A DNA stretch of 6,385 bases from an uncultured Dokdonia sp. Its GTDB lineage: Bacteria > Bacteroidota > Bacteroidia > Flavobacteriales > Flavobacteriaceae. Each line of letters starts with the position of its first letter. The first letter of the stretch is position 1. This document shows positions 1 to 5,937 of this stretch, one piece after another. The position numbers and the translations under genes are program-made. The notes beneath the pieces were generated by a model. That model had not been told where the DNA came from, did no database searches, and was given only the letters and a program-made list of their open reading frames with translations. The DNA lies in NCBI GenBank assembly GCA_937124495.1, contig CAKZKZ010000106.1, positions 1 to 6,385 of the forward strand. Reading direction: 5' to 3'.

Positions 1-981
1 GCTACCTTTTATATGTTAAGTAGGTATGAAGAATATCTGCCACACGTAAAAGATGCATTAGGACGTTTTCCAGCAAGTGAAAGTATAGCGTACCAAAACA
101 AGTTTTTAGATCGTCCTATTGTTGATGTTTGGATAGAACGCTTTAAGAAGATATTAATCAAATCTTTTCCAAGTTATACATTAAAAGAGACTCAATTTAC
201 AACTCAGGTTGTTATTGATGTACCTCAAGCGTATGCATATAGGAAGGTGGGGTTTTTACGAACTGTGGGTGGTTATGGGCGTGATTTTATAAATTTTCGC
301 TTAAAGCAAAATTTCAGACGTACACAGGTATTATTAGGATTACGTAAAGATCCTTATGATGTATTTAACTGGCTAGTTAATATTCAAAAACAATCTTCAA
401 CTCGATTTAAACTGTTTTTTGAACTAGGAGATTATACAGCCGATAGTAAAAATATAAAATATAGTAAACGTAGTTTTCAATCATTAATAAAAATGGTTGG
501 AGATTATTCGAGTGTGGGGTTGCTTGTTTCTAAAAATGCATTACAATCTATAGCTGTTTTAAAAGAAGAAAAAAAACGAATAGAACATATTACTAATAGG
601 CCTTTAAGGCAAACTAGAATTACAGATTGTAAGCTCATATTACCTAATAGTTATAGAGATCTTTTGGATCAAGAAATCGTAGAAGATTATACGATGGGAT
701 ATCCAGATATGCCTGGTTTTAGGGCAAGTACAAGTACACCGTTTTTGTTTTATGATTTGGATTATGAAATACAAACGCCTCTTATGATATATCCATTTTG
801 TATTCATGTAAATGCAATTATTAATGCTAGTAAGCAAACCATAGATCAAGTTCGTTTAGAAAGAATTAAAAATGCTGTAAAAGCGGTAAATGGTTTGTTT
901 TTAATAGCTTTTTCAAATTCAGATTTCACTAATATATATAGTAAAAAAGTATTTAGAACATTATTAACTACAGATGAATAA
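1..981 (+). CDS. Polysaccharide deacetylase-like protein (DUF7033/NodB-type), 5' partial, active site degenerate
   Basis: The reading frame is open to the left edge. The first four codons (A-T-F-Y) run into the family-typical LSRYEEYLPH, so the ATG at 13 is probably internal and the real start lies upstream. Numbering from that ATG there are 322 residues. Family landmarks, recalled from flavobacterial homologues, are RTVGGY (84-89), LLGLRKDPYDVFNW (107-120), LGDY (138-141), KRSFQSLIK (152-160), DYTMGY (225-230) and PGFRAS..PFLFYDLD (234-250). No signal peptide is visible in this part. The family is expected to remove acyl groups from surface or envelope polysaccharide. Here the usual D-x-D, GIHPS, RQHF and WHN motifs read DVP (69-71), GLLVS (169-173), RITD (202-205) and FSN (300-302), so deacetylase activity is doubtful. 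The stop overlaps the next gene by 8 bp, suggesting translational coupling. Family assignment is fairly sure; loss of function is inferred. Confidence 0.75.
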   Translation, partial: ATFYMLSRYEEYLPHVKDALGRFPASESIAYQNKFLDRPIVDVWIERFKKILIKSFPSYTLKETQFTTQVVIDVPQAYAYRKVGFLRTVGGYGRDFINFRLKQNFRRTQVLLGLRKDPYDVFNWLVNIQKQSSTRFKLFFELGDYTADSKNIKYSKRSFQSLIKMVGDYSSVGLLVSKNALQSIAVLKEEKKRIEHITNRPLRQTRITDCKLILPNSYRDLLDQEIVEDYTMGYPDMPGFRASTSTPFLFYDLDYEIQTPLMIYPFCIHVNAIINASKQTIDQVRLERIKNAVKAVNGLFLIAFSNSDFTNIYSKKVFRTLLTTDE

Positions 982-1660
982 AGAGATAACAGACGTTTTT
1001 TTTGATTTAGACCATACCTTATGGGATTTTGATCGTAATTCAGGTTTAGCATTTGAGACCATATTTGAAAAAAATAAGATTGATGTGGATTTACAGGATT
1101 TTTTAAAAGTGTATTCTCCCATTAATTTTCAGTATTGGAAATGGTATAGAGAAGAAAGAGTGACCAAGGTCCAATTGCGCTATGGTAGGTTCAAAAAGAC
1201 ATTTGATGCACTTAATATTAAAGTGACAAATGATACGATTGATAAACTTTCTGAAGATTATATAATACATCTACCTGATCATAATTATTTATTTGATGGT
1301 ACGGTAGAACTTCTTGATTATTTGAAACAACATTATAAACTTCATATCATTACAAATGGTTTTGAAGAAGTGCAAATGAAAAAACTTAAAAATTCAAATA
1401 TTGATGCTTATTTTGATACAATAACCACAAGTGAAGCTGCTGGAGCAAAAAAACCAAGCCCACGTATTTTTGAAGTAGCATTGAAAGCAGCACAAGCAAC
1501 AGCAGAAAAAAGCATCATGATAGGTGATACTTATGAAGCAGATATTTTAGGTGCAGAAGGCATGAATATGAAAACAATTTGCTATAATTATCATAATTTG
1601 AATATGCCTGATCAACAGGTAGTTGTAGATGCTCTGTTAGAAATACGTAATTATTTATAG
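974..1660 (+). CDS. yjjG: YjjG-family HAD hydrolase (noncanonical pyrimidine nucleotidase)
   Basis: This is a complete 228-residue cytoplasmic haloacid-dehalogenase-superfamily phosphatase. Motif I is FFDLDHTLWDFD, with nucleophile D11, acid/base D13 and T15. The helical C1 cap covers roughly residues 20-100. Motif II is T127-N128-G129, motif III is K160 in KKPSPRIF, and motif IV is GDTYEADILGA with D185 and D190 for magnesium. All catalytic positions are present and the length is normal for the family. The DLDHTLWDFD signature with this cap size points to YjjG-type 5'-nucleotidases, which dephosphorylate nucleoside monophosphates including noncanonical pyrimidine nucleotides. The exact substrate cannot be read from sequence. 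The ATG lies inside the end of the preceding gene (8-bp overlap), and the next gene begins 57 bp on. It appears to be a housekeeping gene without functional link to its envelope-protein neighbours. Confidence 0.88.
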   Translation: MNKEITDVFFDLDHTLWDFDRNSGLAFETIFEKNKIDVDLQDFLKVYSPINFQYWKWYREERVTKVQLRYGRFKKTFDALNIKVTNDTIDKLSEDYIIHLPDHNYLFDGTVELLDYLKQHYKLHIITNGFEEVQMKKLKNSNIDAYFDTITTSEAAGAKKPSPRIFEVALKAAQATAEKSIMIGDTYEADILGAEGMNMKTICYNYHNLNMPDQQVVVDALLEIRNYL

Positions 1661-1717
1661 CAATATACTTATCAAATATGCGTTTTTAGTTATAATTAAC
1701 AAACTCCCCCCAAAACT

Positions 1718-2278
1718 ATGAAATACTTTCAGCGATGTTTAAGCGTAGTTGTACTTATAACCGCATTTTCAATATGTGCCTCTTGTGTAAGTGATGTAGA
1801 TTTTGATCAAACACAGGATATCATACTTAGTCCAACAGTAGATGCATCCCTCATTTTCTTTACAATAGATACATCAGATTTTGAGAGTGTGGATACAGAA
1901 GAAACTGTCCTTGCAGTACGAGATACAACTAGATTAGAGTTTCTCAATGACGATTTTATAAGAGAGAATTTAAAAGAAGTTATTTTAGATTTTCAAGTCG
2001 ATAATACCTTTGGGCAATCCCTTGTGAATCGTGCTGCTTTTATAAATAGTGGCGGACAAGAACAGTTTGTTGTATTCTTTGAAATTGCTTCTTCTGTAGA
2101 TGGATCTGTACAAAGAACCGAGTTTACTCAAGAATTGAGTGAAGATGATATTCAGGCGATAAGTAATTCACGTTTCTTGGCAAATGAAGTGATTCTTACC
2201 ACAAATGGAGCTTCTATAAATGGAGAGCTATCTCTTCAGAGTAAGGCTATTTATTCACTAGAATTTACTGATTTATAA
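1718..2278 (+). CDS. Putative small lipoprotein of unknown function
   Basis: The product has 186 residues. A positively charged start (MKYFQR), a hydrophobic stretch at about 8-19 and a lipobox-like I-C-A-S-C ending at Cys23 indicate a type II signal peptide, giving a mature lipoprotein of about 164 residues. Cysteine at -3 is less usual than leucine, so lipidation is likely rather than certain. The mature part is acidic and rich in Asp, Thr, Ser and Phe, with alternating hydrophobic residues that suggest a beta-sandwich. It has no further cysteine and no motif I recognise. The 57-bp gap upstream (1661-1717) contains a run of six C just before an A-rich start and no clear promoter or hairpin. 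The stop is 7 bp before the DUF5723 gene, so the two are probably co-translated and the lipoprotein may be a partner of that barrel. Confidence 0.72.
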   Translation: MKYFQRCLSVVVLITAFSICASCVSDVDFDQTQDIILSPTVDASLIFFTIDTSDFESVDTEETVLAVRDTTRLEFLNDDFIRENLKEVILDFQVDNTFGQSLVNRAAFINSGGQEQFVVFFEIASSVDGSVQRTEFTQELSEDDIQAISNSRFLANEVILTTNGASINGELSLQSKAIYSLEFTDL

Positions 2279-2285
2279 TCGTAGT

Positions 2286-3686
2286 ATGCGCGTAGTTTTC
2301 TTTATATACATAAGTTTTCTAGTGACACACGTATGTGCGCAGAATAAGCAATTACTCTATAATGTAGATGATTTGCCACAAACATTATTGAGTAACCCAG
2401 GTGCTGCGATCTCATTTGAAAAACATATCGGAATTCCGTTTTTGTCAGGTTTTTCTGTAAGTGCTGGTTCTAGTGGAATTAGTACATATGATATTTTTCA
2501 GGAAGGCGGTGATATTAATACACGTATACGAGATGCTATTTTTAGCTTAGATAATAAAGATTCATTTGTTGTAAATCAACAATTAGAATTAGCCTCTTTT
2601 GGGTGGAAAAGTAAATTTACGAACAACTATTATTCGGCAGGACTGTATCAAGAAACAGATGTGATTGCTTATTTCCCAAAAGATCTTGCGATTCTTGCCT
2701 ATGAGGGAAATGCAAATTTCTTAAATGTCCCTTTTCAGTTTTCAGATGTGTCTGTTGCGGCAGAAGTTATTTCTGTGTATCACTTTGGAATTAATAAAGA
2801 GATATCTAAAAAACTTAGAGTAGGAGGTAGAGCAAAATTATACATGAGTATTGTTAATATCAATAGTACAGATAATGAAGGTTTTTTTATAACAAGAACC
2901 ACACCAGAAGGACCTAACCTTTTACAACACCAAGTCCAAGATGCATTAGTAACTGCTAATACTTCTGGATTGCGCTCATTTGTAGATGATAATGCGGGAG
3001 CTGGAAAAGCAGTGGGAAGAGCCATTTTGAGTAATAATCTTGGAGTAGGTTTTGATGTGGGAGCGACTTATACAATTGATGATCATTGGACAGCAACAGC
3101 TAGTGTTATTGATGTAGGCGCTATTTTTCATACAAAAGATTTAAAGAACTATAGATTGTCTGGAAGTTATACTACTGATGGAATAGAACTAGAATTTCCT
3201 GATGTTTTAAATGGAGAAGATTTGACTGACTATTGGCAAAACTTAGAAGATGAATTTGATGAAAATCTTCCTTATGAAGATTCATTGCAGACTTCGTATA
3301 CTACCTGGCGTCCTACAAAGTTTAATGCTTCCGTAAATAGAGGATTTGGAACAAATCTTAATGGGGATTGTGACTGTACAAATAGTGGAGTAGATCGGTA
3401 TGCTACTAATGTAGGTATTCAGTTATATGGTATAAAACGTCCAAAAACGCTTCAAGGGGCCGCTACGATTTATGTAGATAGGACTTGGAATCGTTTTTTA
3501 AGAACCAAAATGACTTATACTTATGATGCGTTTTCAAATAGAAATATAGGACTACTACTTTCAACAAAAATTAACAAATTTAATGTTTATCTTGCGGCAG
3601 ATAATATATTAGACTATTCCAATCTGGCAAAGGCGCAAAGCGCTTCTGTACAGTTTGGTTTTCAGTTACTTTTTGATCCTAAATAA
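2286..3686 (+). CDS. DUF5723 family outer-membrane beta-barrel-like protein
   Basis: This 466-residue protein has a Sec signal peptide with probable cleavage after Ala18 (HVCA/QN). The mature N-terminus carries the family hallmark of NPGAA (about 37-41), then IGIPFLSGFSVSAGSSG and the segment around NQQLELASFGWKS, which I recognise as DUF5723. The rest alternates hydrophobic and polar residues in strands ending in aromatics (YYSAGLYQ, FNVYLAADN, VQFGFQLLF), consistent with an outer-membrane beta barrel related to PorV/FadL-like folds. The molecular role of DUF5723 is not established. A GDCDC motif (360-364) may form a vicinal disulfide or a metal site in a loop. The C-terminus is FDPK rather than a terminal aromatic, and no type IX secretion domain is seen. 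It lies 7 bp after the lipoprotein gene and 3 bp before the next gene. Confidence 0.82.
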   Translation: MRVVFFIYISFLVTHVCAQNKQLLYNVDDLPQTLLSNPGAAISFEKHIGIPFLSGFSVSAGSSGISTYDIFQEGGDINTRIRDAIFSLDNKDSFVVNQQLELASFGWKSKFTNNYYSAGLYQETDVIAYFPKDLAILAYEGNANFLNVPFQFSDVSVAAEVISVYHFGINKEISKKLRVGGRAKLYMSIVNINSTDNEGFFITRTTPEGPNLLQHQVQDALVTANTSGLRSFVDDNAGAGKAVGRAILSNNLGVGFDVGATYTIDDHWTATASVIDVGAIFHTKDLKNYRLSGSYTTDGIELEFPDVLNGEDLTDYWQNLEDEFDENLPYEDSLQTSYTTWRPTKFNASVNRGFGTNLNGDCDCTNSGVDRYATNVGIQLYGIKRPKTLQGAATIYVDRTWNRFLRTKMTYTYDAFSNRNIGLLLSTKINKFNVYLAADNILDYSNLAKAQSASVQFGFQLLFDPK

Positions 3687-3689
3687 AAA

Positions 3690-4496
3690 ATGAAGCTACC
3701 ATTAATTGCATTACTATTACTGATACATTTCTCTTCTTTTGCGCAAAGCGTAAATGATTATCAATATGTAATCATTCCTGAAAAATATGATTTTGCAAAA
3801 AACATAGACGAATATCAATTAAACTCGCTTACACAATTCTTATTTAATAAGTATGGGTTTGATTCTTACAGAGTAAGAGATGAAAAACCCTTAGGATTGA
3901 CAAACGGAAGTTGTGAAGCACTTTATGCAGATGTAGAAAGTACGTCTAATTATATTGTTTCAAGGCTGAAAGTGGTTTTGAGAGATTGTAAAGGTGAAAT
4001 AGTTTATATATCCGAACAAGGCAAAAGCAAGCATAAAGACTTTAAAAAATCGTATCATGAGGCACTTCGTAATGCATTTGCTTCTATTGAGGAATTAAAG
4101 TACGCTTATAACGGTAAGTCACAAGAAAATGCAAAACCTGAAGAAACTGTAACTTCAACTGAGCAAGAAGTTGAAATAGTAGAAGAGGTTATAACTCCTA
4201 CAAAAGAAGAAATTGTTGTGGCAATCGAGGAGCAAGAAGTCGTAGAGGAAAGTTTGTCTATAGTAGGTAAGTATCAAAGTGCTGATGGTTTTTATACTCT
4301 TGTTGTTGCAGAAGATAACCTTACTATTTTTGAAGGAAACAAAAAGATAGGTACGGCAATAACAAACGACAATAAGGCCTATGAAGTGCTTACGACTCAA
4401 TTTAATGGGAAAGGGTATTTTAAAAATAACACCTTTATTGTAGATCGTGTAGTTAAAGGAATTGGTGTCGTACAAATGATATTTTCAAAAAAATAA
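3690..4496 (+). CDS. Secreted two-part protein of unknown function, with Glu-rich linker
   Basis: The product has 268 residues and a clear Sec signal peptide (hydrophobic 4-15, probable cleavage after Ala18 in SSFA/QS). Residues 20-140 form an N-terminal domain that I recall as a recurring uncharacterised flavobacterial type: NDYQYVIIPEKYDF, then YQLNSLTQFLFNKYGF, CEALYADVES, LKVVLRDCKG and KKSYHEALRNAF. Cys75 and Cys100 could form a disulfide in the periplasm. Residues 145-188 are a low-complexity linker of Glu, Val and Thr, probably disordered. Residues 190-268 look like a small beta-rich domain (VGKYQSADGFYTLVV and GKGYFKNNTFIVD) that could be a ligand-binding or lipocalin-like fold, though this is only a shape impression. 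Its TAA stop shares one base with the next ATG (TAATG), a strong sign of coupling to the VCBS lipoprotein. Confidence 0.75.
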   Translation: MKLPLIALLLLIHFSSFAQSVNDYQYVIIPEKYDFAKNIDEYQLNSLTQFLFNKYGFDSYRVRDEKPLGLTNGSCEALYADVESTSNYIVSRLKVVLRDCKGEIVYISEQGKSKHKDFKKSYHEALRNAFASIEELKYAYNGKSQENAKPEETVTSTEQEVEIVEEVITPTKEEIVVAIEEQEVVEESLSIVGKYQSADGFYTLVVAEDNLTIFEGNKKIGTAITNDNKAYEVLTTQFNGKGYFKNNTFIVDRVVKGIGVVQMIFSKK

Positions 4497-5629
4497 TGAG
4501 ATATTTTTTAGTTATAAGTTTTGCTTTTTTACTCTTAGGTTGTGTTCAAGAAAAAGAAGCTAAAAGTACCACGACTGCATCTGAAGAAGCAGTAGACAAA
4601 ACTCAAAACCTTTTTGAGCTTATCTCTAGTGCAAATAGTGGGATTACATTTTCAAATACACTTAAAGAAGATGTAGGGTCTATAGAAAACCTATTTGACT
4701 TTGATTATTTCTATAATGGAGCTGGGGTAGGCGTTGTAGATATTAATAATGATGGTCTTCAAGATCTCTTTTTTGTAGGAAATCAAGTCGAGAATAAACT
4801 ATATCTCAATAAAGGGAACTTACAATTTGAAGATATTTCTGAACAAGCTGGTATAAATACGGGGAAGCACTGGGCAAATGGTGTCACCTTTGCTGATGTC
4901 AATAATGACGGATGGATGGATATTTATGTATCGCAGGGAGGACCAAAACAAGCAGCAGATCGAGAGAACTTATTATACATAAATTTAAAAGATAACCGCT
5001 TTCGCGAAAGCGCAAAAGAGTACAACCTCAATGATACAGGGATCAGTACACAATCTGTGTTTTTTGATTACGATAATGATGGTGATCTTGATTGCGTAGT
5101 CTCTAATGAAAATGAATTTTATGGGTTAGATCCACAACGTTTTTTTGCAACGATGGATTTAGGTAAAAACTTAGAGAAGAGTAGTGTGCAATTTTATGAA
5201 AATACAGGCAACTCTTATACTAAAATAACAAAAAAAGCAGGCCTTCTTAAAGCTGCGTTTGGACTAGGTATTACTGTAAGTGATATCAATAATGATGGAT
5301 GGCTTGATATTTATATTACCAACGATTATTATGTGCCAGATGCGATGTATATCAATAATAAAAATGGCACATTTACAGATCGTATAAAAGAGTATACAAA
5401 ACAAGTCTCTTTCTTTGGAATGGGTGTTGATATCGCTGATATTAATAATGATAACCTTCAGGATATTTTTGTGTTGGATATGGCAGCTAGTGACCATGTA
5501 CGCTCCAAAACATTAATGGCGAGTATGGATGTAGACCGATTCTCTATGTTGGTGGATGATTTTGGATTTCATGATTTTATAATTATAGGTTCTTCAAAAG
5601 AAATAAGACTGGTAGATCTTTTACTTTAA
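4496..5629 (+). CDS. VCBS/FG-GAP repeat lipoprotein, apparently truncated at its 3' end
   Basis: The product has 377 residues. Lipobox LLLGC places the lipidated cysteine at 16, followed by a polar Ser/Thr/Glu linker (17-38). Five acidic calcium-type loops follow, with the pattern D-x-N-N-D-G-x-x-D: DINNDGLQD (82-90), DVNNDGWMD (134-142), DYDNDGDLD (191-199), DINNDGWLD (263-271) and DINNDNLQD (315-323). They imply beta-propeller blades of the FG-GAP/VCBS kind. Relatives in Bacteroidota are surface lipoproteins of about 1,100 residues with a C-terminal ASPIC/UnbV domain, often tied to glycan use. This copy follows the family through RSKTLMASMDVDRF and GFH (357-359), where homologues as I recall continue HQYMFNSLQLN. 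It instead has an unrelated tail (360-377) and a stop, and no frame of the next 350 bp resumes the homology. Loss of two thirds of the protein probably leaves an incomplete propeller, so it may be a pseudogene. Confidence 0.78.
   Translation: MRYFLVISFAFLLLGCVQEKEAKSTTTASEEAVDKTQNLFELISSANSGITFSNTLKEDVGSIENLFDFDYFYNGAGVGVVDINNDGLQDLFFVGNQVENKLYLNKGNLQFEDISEQAGINTGKHWANGVTFADVNNDGWMDIYVSQGGPKQAADRENLLYINLKDNRFRESAKEYNLNDTGISTQSVFFDYDNDGDLDCVVSNENEFYGLDPQRFFATMDLGKNLEKSSVQFYENTGNSYTKITKKAGLLKAAFGLGITVSDINNDGWLDIYITNDYYVPDAMYINNKNGTFTDRIKEYTKQVSFFGMGVDIADINNDNLQDIFVLDMAASDHVRSKTLMASMDVDRFSMLVDDFGFHDFIIIGSSKEIRLVDLLL
4997..5012. repeat. Perfect 16-bp palindrome inside the VCBS gene
   Basis: CGCTTTCGCGAAAGCG equals its own reverse complement over all 16 bases and is markedly GC-rich in an AT-rich gene. 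It is read in frame as part of N-R-F-R-E-S-A-K (residues 167-174), between two calcium-loop repeats. The same core resembles a palindrome I recall as recurring in marine flavobacterial genomes, which would make it one of a dispersed family. That recollection is unverified, and only one copy was noticed in this window. Confidence 0.7.
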
Positions 5630-5713
5630 TTTCCTTTTGATTAAAAATAATAATTGATTAGTTGGTAAATAAACGGAACTGTTTTTCAAATCATTATATC
5701 TAAATTCATGATT

Positions 5714-5763
5714 GGGAATGAAACGGAGAATAGGCAGGATGAAATGGAGAAATGCGGGATGAG
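5714..5763 (+). repeat. Degenerate direct repeats, period about 21 bp
   Basis: ATGAAACGGAGAA (5718-5730) recurs as ATGAAATGGAGAA (5739-5751), with 12 of 13 bases identical and an offset of 21. Each is preceded by a G-rich box: GGGAATG at 5714 and AGGATG at 5736. A third box, GGGATGAG, starts at 5756. Spacing of two helical turns places all boxes on one DNA face, as expected for an operator with repeated contacts rather than for coding sequence. Confidence 0.55.
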
Positions 5764-5822
5764 TCTAAAAAAATATGCTTATAAATCAAAACACAGGCAA
5801 CCGACCTCCCTTTTATTAGCGT

Positions 5823-5854
5823 ATAGGGGAATATTAATAAGCAAATAGGGGAAT
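5823..5854 (+). promoter_or_regulatory. Direct-repeat operator candidate, ATAGGGGAAT-N12-ATAGGGGAAT
   Basis: Two identical 10-bp copies lie at 5823-5832 and 5845-5854, giving a 22-bp period. LytTR-domain regulators are known to bind two roughly 9-bp direct repeats separated by about 12 bp, so the layout fits an operator for the response regulator encoded just downstream. The pair ends 12 bp before a possible -33 TTG element, a position suited to activation. An inverted partial copy, CCCCTAT, is at 5941-5947. The binding protein is inferred. Confidence 0.5.
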
Positions 5855-5884
5855 GACTTTTTAGTATTGTCTAAACGATAAGTC
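5855..5884. repeat. Bulged inverted repeat next to the direct-repeat pair
   Basis: The left arm GACTTTTTAG (5855-5864) pairs with CTAAA (5871-5875) and AAGTC (5880-5884). This gives two perfect 5-bp stems with a 4-nt bulge (CGAT) on the right arm and a 6-nt loop. All pairs are intact but AT-rich, and no T-run follows directly, so it is a weak hairpin and not a convincing terminator. It could be part of the operator. Confidence 0.35.
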
Positions 5885-5896
5885 TTCTTAATTTAA
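5867..5896 (+). promoter_or_regulatory. Possible Bacteroidota-type promoter for the response regulator
   Basis: TTG at 5867-5869 is followed after 19 bp by TAATTTAA at 5889-5896, matching four of the six fixed bases of the -7 consensus TAnnTTTG. Spacing is within the usual range for the Bacteroidota primary sigma factor. Transcription would begin near 5900, leaving a leader of roughly 80 nt before the regulator domain. A weaker alternative is TTG at 5930-5932 with TATTTTCA at 5950-5957. Confidence 0.3.
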
Positions 5897-5937
5897 ACAA
5901 CTCACTTATTGATTAGAATCTTTACTTTTTTGTGATT

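Larger units (their letters stand above)
5630..5937. other. Non-coding but structured intergenic region
   Basis: No convincing gene is present between the VCBS stop and the response regulator. The first 80 bp are very AT-rich, with no stem-loop plus T-run that would qualify as an intrinsic terminator. From about 5700 the G content rises because of the repeat boxes listed separately. A short open frame of 46 codons from the ATG at 5708 to the stop at 5848 crosses the repeats but shows no recognisable features. The region probably acts as the regulatory leader of the downstream regulator. Confidence 0.6.

Noticed and set aside
996..1003. Run of eight T in the HAD gene as a possible frameshift site
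   Set aside because: The run encodes the conserved V-F-F before the DLDHT motif in the correct frame, so no frameshift is needed.
3739..3748. TTTGCGCAAA palindrome in the signal-peptide region of the secreted protein
   Set aside because: It is only 10 bp and explained by the codons for the FAQ cleavage site; no link to the 16-bp palindrome was seen.
4155..4475. Minus-strand open frame of 106 codons opposite the secreted protein
   Set aside because: It is a shadow of the real gene, rich in Phe, Tyr, Asn and Cys, with no recognisable domain.
5568..5713. 9-bp direct repeat TTCATGATT at 5568-5576 and 5705-5713, overlapping the VCBS breakpoint
   Set aside because: It could mark a recombination site but is short and AT-rich, and no second copy of the surrounding sequence supports it.
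5708..5848. 46-codon open frame on the + strand across the repeat array
   Set aside because: It has no recognisable domain, signal or conserved motif. Its sequence is shaped by the DNA repeats, and a frame this short is expected by chance, so it is noted but not called as a gene.
5653..5916. 9-bp direct repeat ATTGATTAG at 5653-5661 and 5908-5916, as a possible target-site duplication
   Set aside because: The 246 bp between the copies has no terminal inverted repeats or transposase remnant, and an AT-rich 9-mer pair in this span can occur by chance.
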